Source of the DNA: Fontimonas thermophila
GTDB lineage: Bacteria > Pseudomonadota > Gammaproteobacteria > Nevskiales > Nevskiaceae
Assembly: GCF_900113085.1 (NCBI RefSeq)
Contig: NZ_FOOC01000009.1
Location: 62,001 to 126,000 of the forward strand
DNA length: 64,000 bases
Direction: 5' to 3'
The notes under the pieces were generated by a model that saw nothing but the letters and a program-made list of their open reading frames with translations, made no database searches and had not been told where the DNA came from. Positions 26,509 to 35,598 of the stretch are shown piece after piece (the first letter of the stretch is position 1; every line of letters begins with the position of its first letter). The position numbers and the translations under genes were made by a program.

Positions 26509-27873
26509 TTACTTCGACGCGCGGCTCTGCACGGTGTTGGCGTCGAAGAAATTGCTCGCGTAAGTGACCGTCGGATCGTACGGCTGATCTTCGTTGATCA
26601 TCGCCGTCACGAAATAGCGACCGGAGTTGAAGTGGTAGATCACTTCCGGAATCGTCGTATGCACCTGCAGGTTCTGATAGCTCACCAGATGTCCCTCCTG
26701 GAACTGCATCAGCTTGCCCTGCTGGTCGTAGTTGTCGACCATCACCGTGTTCCAGGTGTCCTCGTCGATGTAGAAGCGCCGGAACTTGAAGGTGTGGCGC
26801 AGCTCCGGCCGGTTTTCCGCCTCGACGATCCAGACGCGCCGCAGCTCATAGCGCGGCAGGTCGCTGTTCAGGTGATTGGGTCGCGCCATGTCGGCGTACT
26901 TGACCGTCGGCCCGGCGAGCTTGTTGCCGTTGACCGGGATGAACATTTCCTTCTTGCCGACCAGCTTCCAGGTGAAGCGCTCGAACACGCCGTTGTACAT
27001 GTCGACCTGGTCGTAGAACTGGTGACCGTCGGTGCCCTCATACGGGTTGTCGCAGCAGACGGCCGGTGCGCGGCGGATGCGCTTGAGCGCCGGTGCATAC
27101 AGCCATGCGGCACGACCCTCGGGTCCAAAACCCGCTTTCTCGTGCACCAAGATGTACGTGCCGGCGATCCGTGGCGGCGCCACCGTCTCGGACAAATAGT
27201 TGATGAAGGTCGTTCCGGGCTTGAGCTCCAGCGGCGGGTTGCGCTTTAAACTGGCATAGACGAATTCCACGTCCTCGACGATCTTGGTGAGCGTGAACTT
27301 GCCGTCCTGCTGCACGATCATCTGGTTGTTGGAACGGCGGATGGTCTCGCTGCGCCATTTGGCGCGATGGTTCCAGAGCGGCTCGGTCCCGGTCTTGGGG
27401 ATCGGAAACGGGAATCCGATGTAAGCGCCGGATGGATTGTCGACACCGTTGAGACTCGCACGCGTCGCGTTCTTGATCGTCTCCTCGTAGATCCGCTCCG
27501 GGAAGCTCGCGTGCCGGCGGCTCGGATACACATTGAGCTTGTACGTGTTGTAGCGCCGCAGCAGCTCCTTGTGCCCCTCGCTGAGCTTGTCGGCGTACTG
27601 CGCCATGTTCGCCTGGGTGATGGTGAACAGGATCTTGTCGCCGTCGATGTCCGGGTTCGACGGAAACATTGGCTTGATCTCCCCGCGCTGCGGCGCCGGC
27701 TTCCATTCGGGAATCGTGCCGTCGGCATTGCCGGCGCGCTCGGCGCCGATCGGGGTCAGGTTCTTGCCGAGCTGTGCAGCCTCTTCCGGGCTGACCTTGG
27801 CCCAACTCGGCGTCGCTGCCAAAGTGGCAGCGGTGAGAATGACGGCTCGCAATACTGCAGTGTCCATGATCAT
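26509..27873 (-). CDS. DUF1329 family periplasmic protein (copy 1)
   Basis: A 454-residue protein with a signal peptide ending P-S-W-A (about residue 25). The conserved opening A-x-x-L-G-x-x-L-T-P-I-G-A-E-R-A-G-N and a central R-R-x-P segment before a C-C-D-N-P-Y-E-G-T-D patch are typical of DUF1329. Known members have a LolA/LolB-like lipid-binding fold, which fits carrying a hydrophobic molecule across the periplasm. GAGGAG precedes the first of two in-frame ATGs. It lies between the RND and DUF1302 genes, the expected order for a trans-envelope pathway. Confidence 0.88.
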   Translation of the reverse strand: MIMDTAVLRAVILTAATLAATPSWAKVSPEEAAQLGKNLTPIGAERAGNADGTIPEWKPAPQRGEIKPMFPSNPDIDGDKILFTITQANMAQYADKLSEGHKELLRRYNTYKLNVYPSRRHASFPERIYEETIKNATRASLNGVDNPSGAYIGFPFPIPKTGTEPLWNHRAKWRSETIRRSNNQMIVQQDGKFTLTKIVEDVEFVYASLKRNPPLELKPGTTFINYLSETVAPPRIAGTYILVHEKAGFGPEGRAAWLYAPALKRIRRAPAVCCDNPYEGTDGHQFYDQVDMYNGVFERFTWKLVGKKEMFIPVNGNKLAGPTVKYADMARPNHLNSDLPRYELRRVWIVEAENRPELRHTFKFRRFYIDEDTWNTVMVDNYDQQGKLMQFQEGHLVSYQNLQVHTTIPEVIYHFNSGRYFVTAMINEDQPYDPTVTYASNFFDANTVQSRASK

Positions 27874-27920
27874 CGGTCTCCTCTCGTGGTGATCCCCAGG
27901 TGCATCGCGATCGAAAATTC

Positions 27921-30530
27921 CTAGCCCGTCACGACCGGCCCCGCCTCGTCTGGTGCGGCGACCACCAGCGGCTCCTTCGGCGGCTTGAGCAAAAAGGTCG
28001 CGAACGCCGGCAGCAGCACGGCGGCCGCAATCGCGTTGGCAAAGAACATCAGCGTGAGCAGGATGCCCATGTCCACCTGGAATTGGAGATTGGAGAACAT
28101 CCAGGTGCACACCGTCGCGCCGAGCGTGAGTGCGGTGAAAATGACCGCCTTGCCGGTCTGATGCAGGGTATTGGCATAGGCCTCGCGCATGGGCATGCGT
28201 TTGATCAGCACGTTCTCCTCGAGCACGCTGTAGATGTAAATGCCGTAATCCACACCGATGCCTGCGGCAAAGGCCGCCACGGCGAGATTGGAGAATTTGA
28301 CGCCAATCCCGAGCCACACCATCACCGCGTAGCTGACCACGTGCACCAGCGCCAGCGGCACCATGACGCAGATCAGCGAGGCAAAGCTGCGGAACGACAG
28401 CACGACGCAGACCCCGATACCGACAAACAGCCACAGCAGTACGGTGTATTCGGTTTCCTTGATGACATCGTTGACCGCGGCCATGACGCCGACGTTGCCG
28501 GAGGCGAGCTGGAACTTGACCGGGCTGTCGGGCGCCTGTTCGGCCTTGAACTTGTCGATGGCATCGATGATCACATCGATGGTCTCGGCCTTGTGATCCT
28601 CGGTGAAGATGAACACGGGCATCGCGCTGCAGTCTTCGTTGAGCAGCCCCGTGGAACTGGGAAATGGCTGGACGGTCACCACCAGCGCGCCGCTTTCGCG
28701 CGGCAGCGCGTTGAACTTGGGGTTGGACTCCATGTAGCTGTTGTAAACCTTGAGCTGAAGCTTGGGCAGCGACAGCGTGGATTGCACGCCCGGGGTGTTG
28801 TCCATGCGCCAGGCGAAACGCTCCATCTCCGCAAGGATCGGATATTCGATGCAGCCATCGGTCTTGCCTTCGGCGATGACCTTGAGCACGTCCACGCCGA
28901 TCGAAAAATCGCGGACGATGCGCGCGGAGTCGAGGTTATAGCGCGCATCCGGCCGCAGCTCGGGCACACCATCGTGCAGCTCGCCGATCTTCAGATCGCG
29001 CGCGACCCAGTGGCCGGAGGCCCATAGCGCGCCGCCGAGCAGCAGCACGACCACGGCCACCGGTTTGAGCGTGATCGCGGACAGGGCGTGCCAGACCGGC
29101 TTGAGCCGCTCGTCGCGGCGGTGCTGATGGGCGCGGAACCGCTCGGGGTTCTTGAGTTTCGCGAACGACAGCAGGCACGGCAGCAACACCTTTTTGCACA
29201 GCACGATCGCGATCAGGCCAAACATCGCGTTGAGCGCCATCTCGCGGATGATGTCGATGGGGATCAGCAGGATCGTGCCGAAGCCGACGAAGTTGGTGGC
29301 CAGCGCGGATAAGCCCGGAATCACCAGGCGCCGGTACGTGGCGACCGCGGCGTCGAAAGCCCCGAGTCCGTGGTCCGCCGACTCGTTGAGCCAGAAGTTG
29401 GTGATCTGGATGCCGTGTGAAGTGCTGATGGCCAGCACGATGAACGGCATCAGGATTGCGAAGGGATCCAGGCCAAAACCGAAAAGATGCATCAGGCCCA
29501 GTTCCCAGGTGACGGCGAGCAGTCCGCAGATCGTCGGCATCAGCGCGACCAGCAGCGATCCGCAATACCACGACAGCAGCAACCACACCAGAAAGGCGGT
29601 GATCCCGAAGTAGCTGAACACTTCGAGCGCGCTGTCGGCGATGTCACCGACCGCTTTGGTGAAGCCGATGATGTGAATGTCGATGTCGGGGTTGTAATCC
29701 GGATTGTCGCGTTCGATGACCTCGACTTGTGATCCGCGCAGCCGGATCGTTGGACTCGCCGTATCGATTGGATCGACCGGCACCTCGAACGTTTCGAAAC
29801 GGAACAAAAAACCGCGTTCGTCGCGATACAGCGTGCGCACGACCGCCCCCGCCTCGAACGGCGCGACGGCCTCGCGCAGCTTGTACTCATAGAGCTTGGG
29901 GCTGGTGAAGCGCTGACGGATGTCCTCGAGCCGGTGCGCGGTCTTGATGTAATCGAGCTTCTCGCCGGTGACCGGATGGCGCTCGAGCAGCTCGGCAAAC
30001 ACCATGGCGCCCGTCTGGTCATTGGCCACCAAACGGCCGATGATCCCGGCCTTTTCCACGTTGGCCTGCACGCGCGCGAGCATCTCGGGCGTGGGCGTGA
30101 AATCGGCCGGCACCACGTTGCCGCCGGCGAATCCCCCCTCGACCACTTCCAGATAGCGCACATTGGGCGTGAAGATCGAGCTCACGCGCGCGCGATCGAC
30201 ACCGGGCGTGAAATACACCGCGTCGGTGAGCGCGCGCAGCGTCTTCATGAACGCGGGGTTGTAGATCGTCCCCTTTTTCTGGGTCAGTGCCACCAGCGTG
30301 GTATTGGCACCGCCGAATTCCCGCTCGTATTTCTTGTAGATCTGGATATACGGGTGGTGCAGCGGAATCTGCTTTTCGAAGCCGGCATCGATCTTGAGAT
30401 GGCTGGCCTGCCAGCCCAGCAGTGCGGTGAGCACTGCCAGCACACTCAGGGTCAGCAGCCGCCGCTTGAAGATCAGCGGTTCGGTCAGACGGACGAAGGC
30501 CTGTGCGAACGCACTCCGCGTATCGTGCAT
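27921..30530 (-). CDS. RND/MMPL-superfamily transporter (copy 2)
   Basis: An 869-residue inner-membrane protein of the same family as the copy at 8.5-11.1 kb. It has the same H-H-P-Y-x-x-x-Y-x-x-Y-x-x-E-F-G-G-A-N-T opening after the first helix, two halves with large periplasmic loops and a N-F-V-G-F-G-T-I-L-L-I-P-type helix. A strong GGGGAG precedes the start. It is the second gene of the alkB operon and is followed by DUF1329, DUF1302 and YCF48 genes. Substrate and direction are unknown; context suggests alkanes, their oxidation products or cell-envelope lipids. Confidence 0.88.
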   Translation of the reverse strand: MHDTRSAFAQAFVRLTEPLIFKRRLLTLSVLAVLTALLGWQASHLKIDAGFEKQIPLHHPYIQIYKKYEREFGGANTTLVALTQKKGTIYNPAFMKTLRALTDAVYFTPGVDRARVSSIFTPNVRYLEVVEGGFAGGNVVPADFTPTPEMLARVQANVEKAGIIGRLVANDQTGAMVFAELLERHPVTGEKLDYIKTAHRLEDIRQRFTSPKLYEYKLREAVAPFEAGAVVRTLYRDERGFLFRFETFEVPVDPIDTASPTIRLRGSQVEVIERDNPDYNPDIDIHIIGFTKAVGDIADSALEVFSYFGITAFLVWLLLSWYCGSLLVALMPTICGLLAVTWELGLMHLFGFGLDPFAILMPFIVLAISTSHGIQITNFWLNESADHGLGAFDAAVATYRRLVIPGLSALATNFVGFGTILLIPIDIIREMALNAMFGLIAIVLCKKVLLPCLLSFAKLKNPERFRAHQHRRDERLKPVWHALSAITLKPVAVVVLLLGGALWASGHWVARDLKIGELHDGVPELRPDARYNLDSARIVRDFSIGVDVLKVIAEGKTDGCIEYPILAEMERFAWRMDNTPGVQSTLSLPKLQLKVYNSYMESNPKFNALPRESGALVVTVQPFPSSTGLLNEDCSAMPVFIFTEDHKAETIDVIIDAIDKFKAEQAPDSPVKFQLASGNVGVMAAVNDVIKETEYTVLLWLFVGIGVCVVLSFRSFASLICVMVPLALVHVVSYAVMVWLGIGVKFSNLAVAAFAAGIGVDYGIYIYSVLEENVLIKRMPMREAYANTLHQTGKAVIFTALTLGATVCTWMFSNLQFQVDMGILLTLMFFANAIAAAVLLPAFATFLLKPPKEPLVVAAPDEAGPVVTG

Positions 30531-30573
30531 GAATGCTCCCCGCGCTTGGTTTGGCTATGTGTGTGGGTGTTCT

Positions 30574-30595
30574 TGGGTTTTATATGGGTTTTATA
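30574..30595. repeat. Perfect tandem 11-bp repeat between alkB and the RND gene
   Basis: TGGGTTTTATA occurs twice head-to-tail (30574-30584 and 30585-30595). The second copy contains the alkB stop codon. On the coding strand this gives two TATAAA boxes one helical turn apart in an AT-rich patch. Together with the G/T-rich stretch 30555-30573 it makes an unusual 60-base gap, possibly a secondary promoter or regulator site. Confidence 0.7.
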
Positions 30596-32033
30596 CGGCT
30601 GTCGCACATCGTCTGGATGCCGGCAGCGTCACGAAGTCGATCTTGTCGCGGACCGCGCAGTCAGGACACGACCAGTCGTCTGGCAGGCTGGACCAGGGCG
30701 TGCCCGGCGGATACCCCTCCCGCGGACAGCCAACCGCCGGGTCATAGACGTACCCGCAGTTCGGACACTGGTGCGCCAGGGTATCGGCTGCCTGGGGAAG
30801 CGGCGCAGCGTTGGCAGGCGATGCCGTGCCGGCAAGATCCGCCGGTGCTGGGCCTTGCGCCTGATCCCGCCCCATCCAGCGGCGCAGCAACTGCGCGCGG
30901 CGCGGCGGATGCAGGTTGGCGCGGGTCAGATCGCCGCCGTAGTGCCGGACCACCCGCGGATCCATTAACCGGAACCATAGCGGCGGAACGTAGGCGATCA
31001 AGATCATCGACGCGTATCCGGACGGCAGCTGCGGACTGTCGTCGAAGTTGCGCAGACTTTGGTAACGGCGCGTCGGATTGGCGTGGTGGTCGGAATGGCG
31101 CTGCAACTGATAGAGCAGCAGATTGGTCACCACGTGATTGCTGTTCCAGGAGTGCTGCGGCTGGCACCGCTCGTAGCGGCCGCTGGCATCCTTCTGGCGC
31201 AGCAGGCCATAGTGCTCGAGGTAATTGACGACCTCCAGCAACGAGGCGCCGTACGCCGCCTGTGCGATCAGAAACGGCAGCGCCCACGGACCGAGCCAGA
31301 GGGTGATGGCCGCGAACAGCAGGAGGGTCATCGCAAAGGCCTGCAGGATTTCGTTGTGGTGCGAGAACACCGGCTTGCGATCACGCTGCAGACGGGCACG
31401 CTCGATGCGCCAGGCCGAGCGCAGACTGCCGATCACGGTCCGCGGCAAGAAGGCCCAGAAGCTCTCGCCCATGCGCGCGCTGGCCGGGTCTTCCGGCGTG
31501 GCCACGTGTTTGTGATGACCCTTGTTGTGCTCGATGAAGAAATGGCCGTAGGCAACCGGCGCCAGCGTGATCTTGGCCAGCCAGCGCTCCAGTGCATTGG
31601 TCTTGTGACCGAGCTCATGGGCTGTGTTGATGCCGACGCCGTTGATGAGCCCGACCGTGAGCACCAGCCCGATCAGCGCCCAGCCCGCATATCCGCCGTT
31701 GACGGCGAGCCAGCTGCCGTACAGCGTCACGGCGTACTGGGTGGGGATGTAGGCATAGACGATCCAGCGGTAGTACGGATCCGCTTCCAGGGCCGGCACC
31801 GCGCGCTCGGGCGGATTGCAGGCGTCGGCACCGATCAGCCAGTCGAGCAGTGGCACGAGGACGTAGAACACGACCGGCATGGCCCACAGCCACAGCCCGT
31901 TGCCGGTGACCTGCGCCAGCACAAGCGCGATCAGGGCCATGACCGGCAGCGCCGGGCTGAGCAGCCATGCATAGCGCTTGGTATCCGTCCACGCCGTATC
32001 GCCGGGCAACCCGGCAGTGGTCAGATGGCTCAT
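30591..32033 (-). CDS. alkB: Alkane 1-monooxygenase AlkB with fused C-terminal rubredoxin
   Basis: A 480-residue integral-membrane di-iron hydroxylase that converts n-alkanes to 1-alkanols. Histidine boxes are complete: H-E-L-G-H-K (139-144), E-H-N-K-G-H-H (168-174), N-Y-L-E-H-Y-G-L (270-277) and L-Q-R-H-S-D-H-H-A (310-318). Six or so hydrophobic segments precede residue 265. After an Ala/Pro-rich linker (about 390-420), a rubredoxin domain begins with Cys423-x2-Cys426 and ends with Cys456-x2-Cys459. Electrons can thus arrive on the same chain. GAGGAG precedes the ATG at 32033. It heads a five-gene operon and is divergent from an AraC gene. Confidence 0.96.
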   Translation of the reverse strand: MSHLTTAGLPGDTAWTDTKRYAWLLSPALPVMALIALVLAQVTGNGLWLWAMPVVFYVLVPLLDWLIGADACNPPERAVPALEADPYYRWIVYAYIPTQYAVTLYGSWLAVNGGYAGWALIGLVLTVGLINGVGINTAHELGHKTNALERWLAKITLAPVAYGHFFIEHNKGHHKHVATPEDPASARMGESFWAFLPRTVIGSLRSAWRIERARLQRDRKPVFSHHNEILQAFAMTLLLFAAITLWLGPWALPFLIAQAAYGASLLEVVNYLEHYGLLRQKDASGRYERCQPQHSWNSNHVVTNLLLYQLQRHSDHHANPTRRYQSLRNFDDSPQLPSGYASMILIAYVPPLWFRLMDPRVVRHYGGDLTRANLHPPRRAQLLRRWMGRDQAQGPAPADLAGTASPANAAPLPQAADTLAHQCPNCGYVYDPAVGCPREGYPPGTPWSSLPDDWSCPDCAVRDKIDFVTLPASRRCATAV

Positions 32034-32071
32034 CAAACCGTCTCCTCTCGGTGCCGCTGACAAACCCCATG

Positions 32072-32095
32072 CTGTCCGACAGACACCCGACGGAC
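32072..32095. promoter_or_regulatory. Palindrome and 11-bp-phased repeats between alkB and the AraC gene
   Basis: CTGTCCGACAG (32072-32082) is an interrupted palindrome. CCGACAGAC (32076-32084) and CCGACGGAC (32087-32095) are direct repeats one helical turn apart with one mismatch. More CTGTC copies follow at 32096 and 32117. A CATAAT box at 32121-32126 faces the AraC gene. This is the expected form of an AraC-family operator in a 98-base divergent gap. Confidence 0.45.
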
Positions 32096-32131
32096 CTGTC
32101 GATTTCGGACAATGAACTGTCATAATGCGAC

Positions 32132-33187
32132 ATGCTCCGCAGCACCAGCAGCAGCCGACTTCTGGTTCCGGCCCGGTACTACATGCGCCTGGCCGACATC
32201 CTCCCCCGCCACGGAATCGATCTGCACGCCGTGCTGCGCGCGCTGGACCTGCCGGAGGATGCGCTCCAGCAGGCCGACGCGCGCATCGCCCTTGCCGACG
32301 TCGAGCGGCTGATCGCCACCATCGTCGGTGCCGGCGCGCCGTCCGAAACCGGCTTCGAGCTGGGCCGCTTGCTCTCGGTCAGCACCCATAGTGTCGTCGG
32401 CTTCGGCATGCTCAGCAGCCCGACGATGGATGATGCGCTGCGCTTCGTCGCGCGCTACTTCAGCCTGGTGATGCCAAGCTTCCGCCTGCGCTATCGCAGT
32501 GACCGCGACGGCGGCACGTTGCTGTTCACGCCCGTGGTGGCGATGAGTCGCGTCTGCCTGTACTTTCATCTGGAGACGATCGCAACCGCCGCGCTGCGCG
32601 ATCTGGACGATTTGACCGGTGGCCGCCGGCCGCGCTGCCGGTTGACCCTGTCGATGCCCGCGCCGCCGCACGTGCGCCGCTATGAAGCCTTGCACGATGT
32701 CGAATGCCGCTTCGGCGCCGAGTCCAGCACCGGCCCCTTCATCCAACTGGACATCTTCGAAGATCTGCGCACGATTCCGCTGCGCCTGTCGGACCCCAAT
32801 GCCCTGCGCGTGGCCGAGGCGCGTTGCCGCGCGCTGATCGACCAGGTCACCGGCATCGAGCGTTTTTCCGAGTGGATCGCGATGACGATCCGCGAAATGG
32901 GCGACGACGTGCCGACGCTGCAAGAGCTGTCGCGGATACTCAATCTGACGACGCGCACGCTCAACCGCTATCTCGAACGCGAGGGCACCTGCTATCGCGA
33001 GCTGGTCGGCAACATCCGCTTCGAACTCGCCTGCGAACGTCTGACGACGAGCATGATGAGCGTGACCGAGATCGCCTACTCGCTCGGCTTTCACGACTCC
33101 GCGAACTTTGCGCGCGCGTTCCGTGCGAGAGCCGGCTGCACGCCGAGTGAGTACCGGCGCCGGTTCGGTATGCGCCGGCCTGCCTGA
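32132..33187 (+). CDS. AraC-family transcriptional regulator (alkB side)
   Basis: A 351-residue regulator with an N-terminal OruR/ArgR-like sensing domain (about residues 15-220) and two C-terminal helix-turn-helix motifs (about 250-345), including [21 protein letters not shown]. It is divergent from alkB and probably activates it. A CATAAT box 6 bases upstream of the ATG means either a near-leaderless mRNA or a later start at 32183. Homologs usually have a few residues before the R-Y-Y-M segment, so 32132 is kept. Its stop abuts the stop of the convergent dehydrogenase gene. Confidence 0.86.
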   Translation: MLRSTSSSRLLVPARYYMRLADILPRHGIDLHAVLRALDLPEDALQQADARIALADVERLIATIVGAGAPSETGFELGRLLSVSTHSVVGFGMLSSPTMDDALRFVARYFSLVMPSFRLRYRSDRDGGTLLFTPVVAMSRVCLYFHLETIATAALRDLDDLTGGRRPRCRLTLSMPAPPHVRRYEALHDVECRFGAESSTGPFIQLDIFEDLRTIPLRLSDPNALRVAEARCRALIDQVTGIERFSEWIAMTIREMGDDVPTLQELSRILNLTTRTLNRYLEREGTCYRELVGNIRFELACERLTTSMMSVTEIAYSLGFHDSANFARAFRARAGCTPSEYRRRFGMRRPA

Positions 33188-33200
33188 TCAGCCGGCCGGC
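33174..33200. terminator. Hairpin over the abutting stops of AraC and dehydrogenase genes
   Basis: GCCGGCC (33174-33180) pairs with GGCCGGC (33194-33200) around a 13-base loop holding both stop codons (TGATCA). It may end both converging transcripts, but it has no T run. Confidence 0.4.
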
Positions 33201-35515
33201 CGCGGCTCGCGCGGCATGCCCAGGCCGCGCTCGGCGATGATGTTGAGCTGGATTTCGTTGGTGCCGGCGTAAATCGTGTCGGCACGCGAGAAGAAGAACA
33301 ACTGCTGCAGCGGCCGGATCGCCGGGTCGTCGGAACGCACGTCGCCATCAGCACCGAGCACATCCATCGCGAGCTTGCCGAGGTCGCGGTGCCAGTTCGA
33401 CCAGTAGTATTTGTAGATCAGCGCCTCGCGCTGCAAACCTTGTTCGCCACCGCCGGCGAGCATGCGCAGCGCGTTGGCGCGCATCACGCGCAAGCCGACC
33501 CAGGCCTGGGCGATGCGCGCGCGGATCGCAGGATCGCGGGCGCGTCCGTTACGCCGGGCGGCTGCGATGATCAGCTCGAGCTCGTGGGCAAACCGCATCT
33601 GCTGGCCGAGCGTGGACACGCCGCGCTCGGCTTCGAGCAACCCCATCGCCACCTTCCAGCCATCGCCAGGTGCGCCGACGATGTGATCCTTCTCGGCGCG
33701 CGCACCGTCGAAGAACACCTCGTTGAATTCGGCGCCGCCGCCGAGCTGGCGGATCGGCCGGATCTCGATTCCCGGCTGCTTGAGCGGCAACAGCAGAAAC
33801 GCCAGACCTTTGTGTCCCTTGGATCCCGGCTCACAGCGCGCGAGCACGAAGATCCAGTCGGCCTCGTGGGCGAGCGAGGTCCAGATCTTCTGCCCCTGCA
33901 CCCGCCATGAACCGTCGGCTTCCTGCCAGCAGCGCGTCTGCACGTTGGCGAGATCCGATCCCGCGCCGGGCTCGGAGTAGCCCTGCGCCCAGAATTCGCG
34001 GCCGGCGATGATCGGTGGCAGAAAGCGCTGTTTTTGTTCCGGCGTGCCGTAGCGGATCAGGGCCGGGCCGATCAAACCTTCGCCGATGTGCCCCATGCGA
34101 CCGGGGCCGCCGGCGCGCGCATATTCCTCGTGGAAGATGACCTGCTGGTCGATCGACAGCCCGCGGCCGCCGACTTCTTTCGGCCAGCCGATGCAGGTCC
34201 AGCCGCCGGCGGCAAGCTCTTGTTCCCAGGCCTTGCGCAGCGCCGGTTCGAAATCCTCGTCACCGGGCCCGCCGCGGTGCTTGAGCACCGCATAGGGTCC
34301 GCACAAGTGCGTGCGCATCCACTCCGCGACCTCGGCGCGGAAACGCGCGTTCTCGGGGTCGTCGGCGGTTGTCGCGATCACCGGCAGGCTGCCGGCATCG
34401 AGCAGCGCCGCGGCGAGCTCCGCGCGCAGTGCATCGGCGGTGCCAAAGACATGGCTCGTCGCCTGCGCGCGCTTGAAGTAGAGCTGCGGATCGTATTCCC
34501 AGGTGAAGCCGACACCGCCGTGCAACTGGATCGCCTCCTGCGCGCACCAGAAGAAGGTGTCGGCGGCGAGCAGGCGCGCGCCCGCGCACTCGGCGGCAAA
34601 CAGGGCGCCATCACCGGTGGCGGCCTGCGCGGCGGCGGCATACACCGCCGAACGCAGGGACTCGATCCTCACCATCATCTCCGCGCAGCGGTGCTTGACT
34701 GCCTGAAAAGCAGCAATCGGGCGGCCGAACTGCCGGCGCGTCGCGGTATAGGCCACAGTGAGATCCAGACACTGCTGGGCGCCGCCGAGCTGCTCGGCGG
34801 CGAGATACAGCCGCACCAGTGCACCGAACCGCGGCCAGCCCGAAGCGGTGCGCGCCGGATCGTCGATGCGCTCGGCGGCAACCCCGGCAAAGCAGGCAGC
34901 GGCAATCCGCCGGGTCTGATCCCAGGTGGGAAGTGGGGTGACCGACAGCCCTGCGGCCGTTCGCGGCACGGCAAAAACGCCTGTTCCTGCATCCGGCAAG
35001 GCGGCGAACAGCAAAAGCCAGTCCGCGCTCACGCCGTCGAGCAGTTGGCGCACCTCGCCATCGAGCACCCAGGTACCGGCGGCATGCCGTGCCGTCAGCG
35101 GATTCACCGCCGCACGCCAGGGCTCGGGATCCCCATACAGCGGCACGGCCAGCCGTAACGCACCCGCGGCAATGTGCGGCAAAAAGCGGGCTTGCGCGGC
35201 ATCGGTGCCGACGGTCTGAAGCAGCGTCGCACCGACACAGACCGTCGCAAAAAAAGGCGCACACAGCAGCCGCCGGCCGGCCTGCTCCTGGATCAGCACC
35301 AGTTCGACCGGACCAAGCCCGAGCCCGCCGTAGGTCTCGGGAATGGCAATTCCACACCAGCCCAGTTCGCGGCCGATGCGCCGCCAGACATCCTCGTCAT
35401 ACCCGGATGCGCTCGCCATTGCACGGCGGACGGCGGCGCTGTCGCTGACGTCGGCGAGAAACTGTTCCGATGTGTCGCGGATCAGGCGCTGGTCTTCGGT
35501 GAGCGTGAGCTGCAT
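33188..35515 (-). CDS. Fused two-domain acyl-CoA dehydrogenase (FadE30/FadE34-type context)
   Basis: A 775-residue chain holding two acyl-CoA dehydrogenase units. Residues 1-370 form the first, with Q-L-H-G-G-V-G-F-T-W-E-Y near its end. Residues about 385-770 form the second, with G-W-P-K-E-V-G-G-R-G, Y-S-E-P-G-A-G-S-D-L-A-N and an A-G-T-N-E-I-Q terminus. The second half resembles FadE30 of the steroid CD-ring pathway. Steroid dehydrogenases of this group work as alpha2-beta2 heterotetramers, so the fusion may join both subunits, as in FadE34. It is the last gene of the 13-gene set, 83 bases after the thioesterase gene. Confidence 0.9.
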   Translation of the reverse strand: MQLTLTEDQRLIRDTSEQFLADVSDSAAVRRAMASASGYDEDVWRRIGRELGWCGIAIPETYGGLGLGPVELVLIQEQAGRRLLCAPFFATVCVGATLLQTVGTDAAQARFLPHIAAGALRLAVPLYGDPEPWRAAVNPLTARHAAGTWVLDGEVRQLLDGVSADWLLLFAALPDAGTGVFAVPRTAAGLSVTPLPTWDQTRRIAAACFAGVAAERIDDPARTASGWPRFGALVRLYLAAEQLGGAQQCLDLTVAYTATRRQFGRPIAAFQAVKHRCAEMMVRIESLRSAVYAAAAQAATGDGALFAAECAGARLLAADTFFWCAQEAIQLHGGVGFTWEYDPQLYFKRAQATSHVFGTADALRAELAAALLDAGSLPVIATTADDPENARFRAEVAEWMRTHLCGPYAVLKHRGGPGDEDFEPALRKAWEQELAAGGWTCIGWPKEVGGRGLSIDQQVIFHEEYARAGGPGRMGHIGEGLIGPALIRYGTPEQKQRFLPPIIAGREFWAQGYSEPGAGSDLANVQTRCWQEADGSWRVQGQKIWTSLAHEADWIFVLARCEPGSKGHKGLAFLLLPLKQPGIEIRPIRQLGGGAEFNEVFFDGARAEKDHIVGAPGDGWKVAMGLLEAERGVSTLGQQMRFAHELELIIAAARRNGRARDPAIRARIAQAWVGLRVMRANALRMLAGGGEQGLQREALIYKYYWSNWHRDLGKLAMDVLGADGDVRSDDPAIRPLQQLFFFSRADTIYAGTNEIQLNIIAERGLGMPREPRPAG

Positions 35516-35598
35516 GACCGCATTATCGCGGTCACCTCAGAGGGTCTCATCATCCGTTGAGACGACGCCGGCGCGCAGCCTGTACACCACGAACGCGC

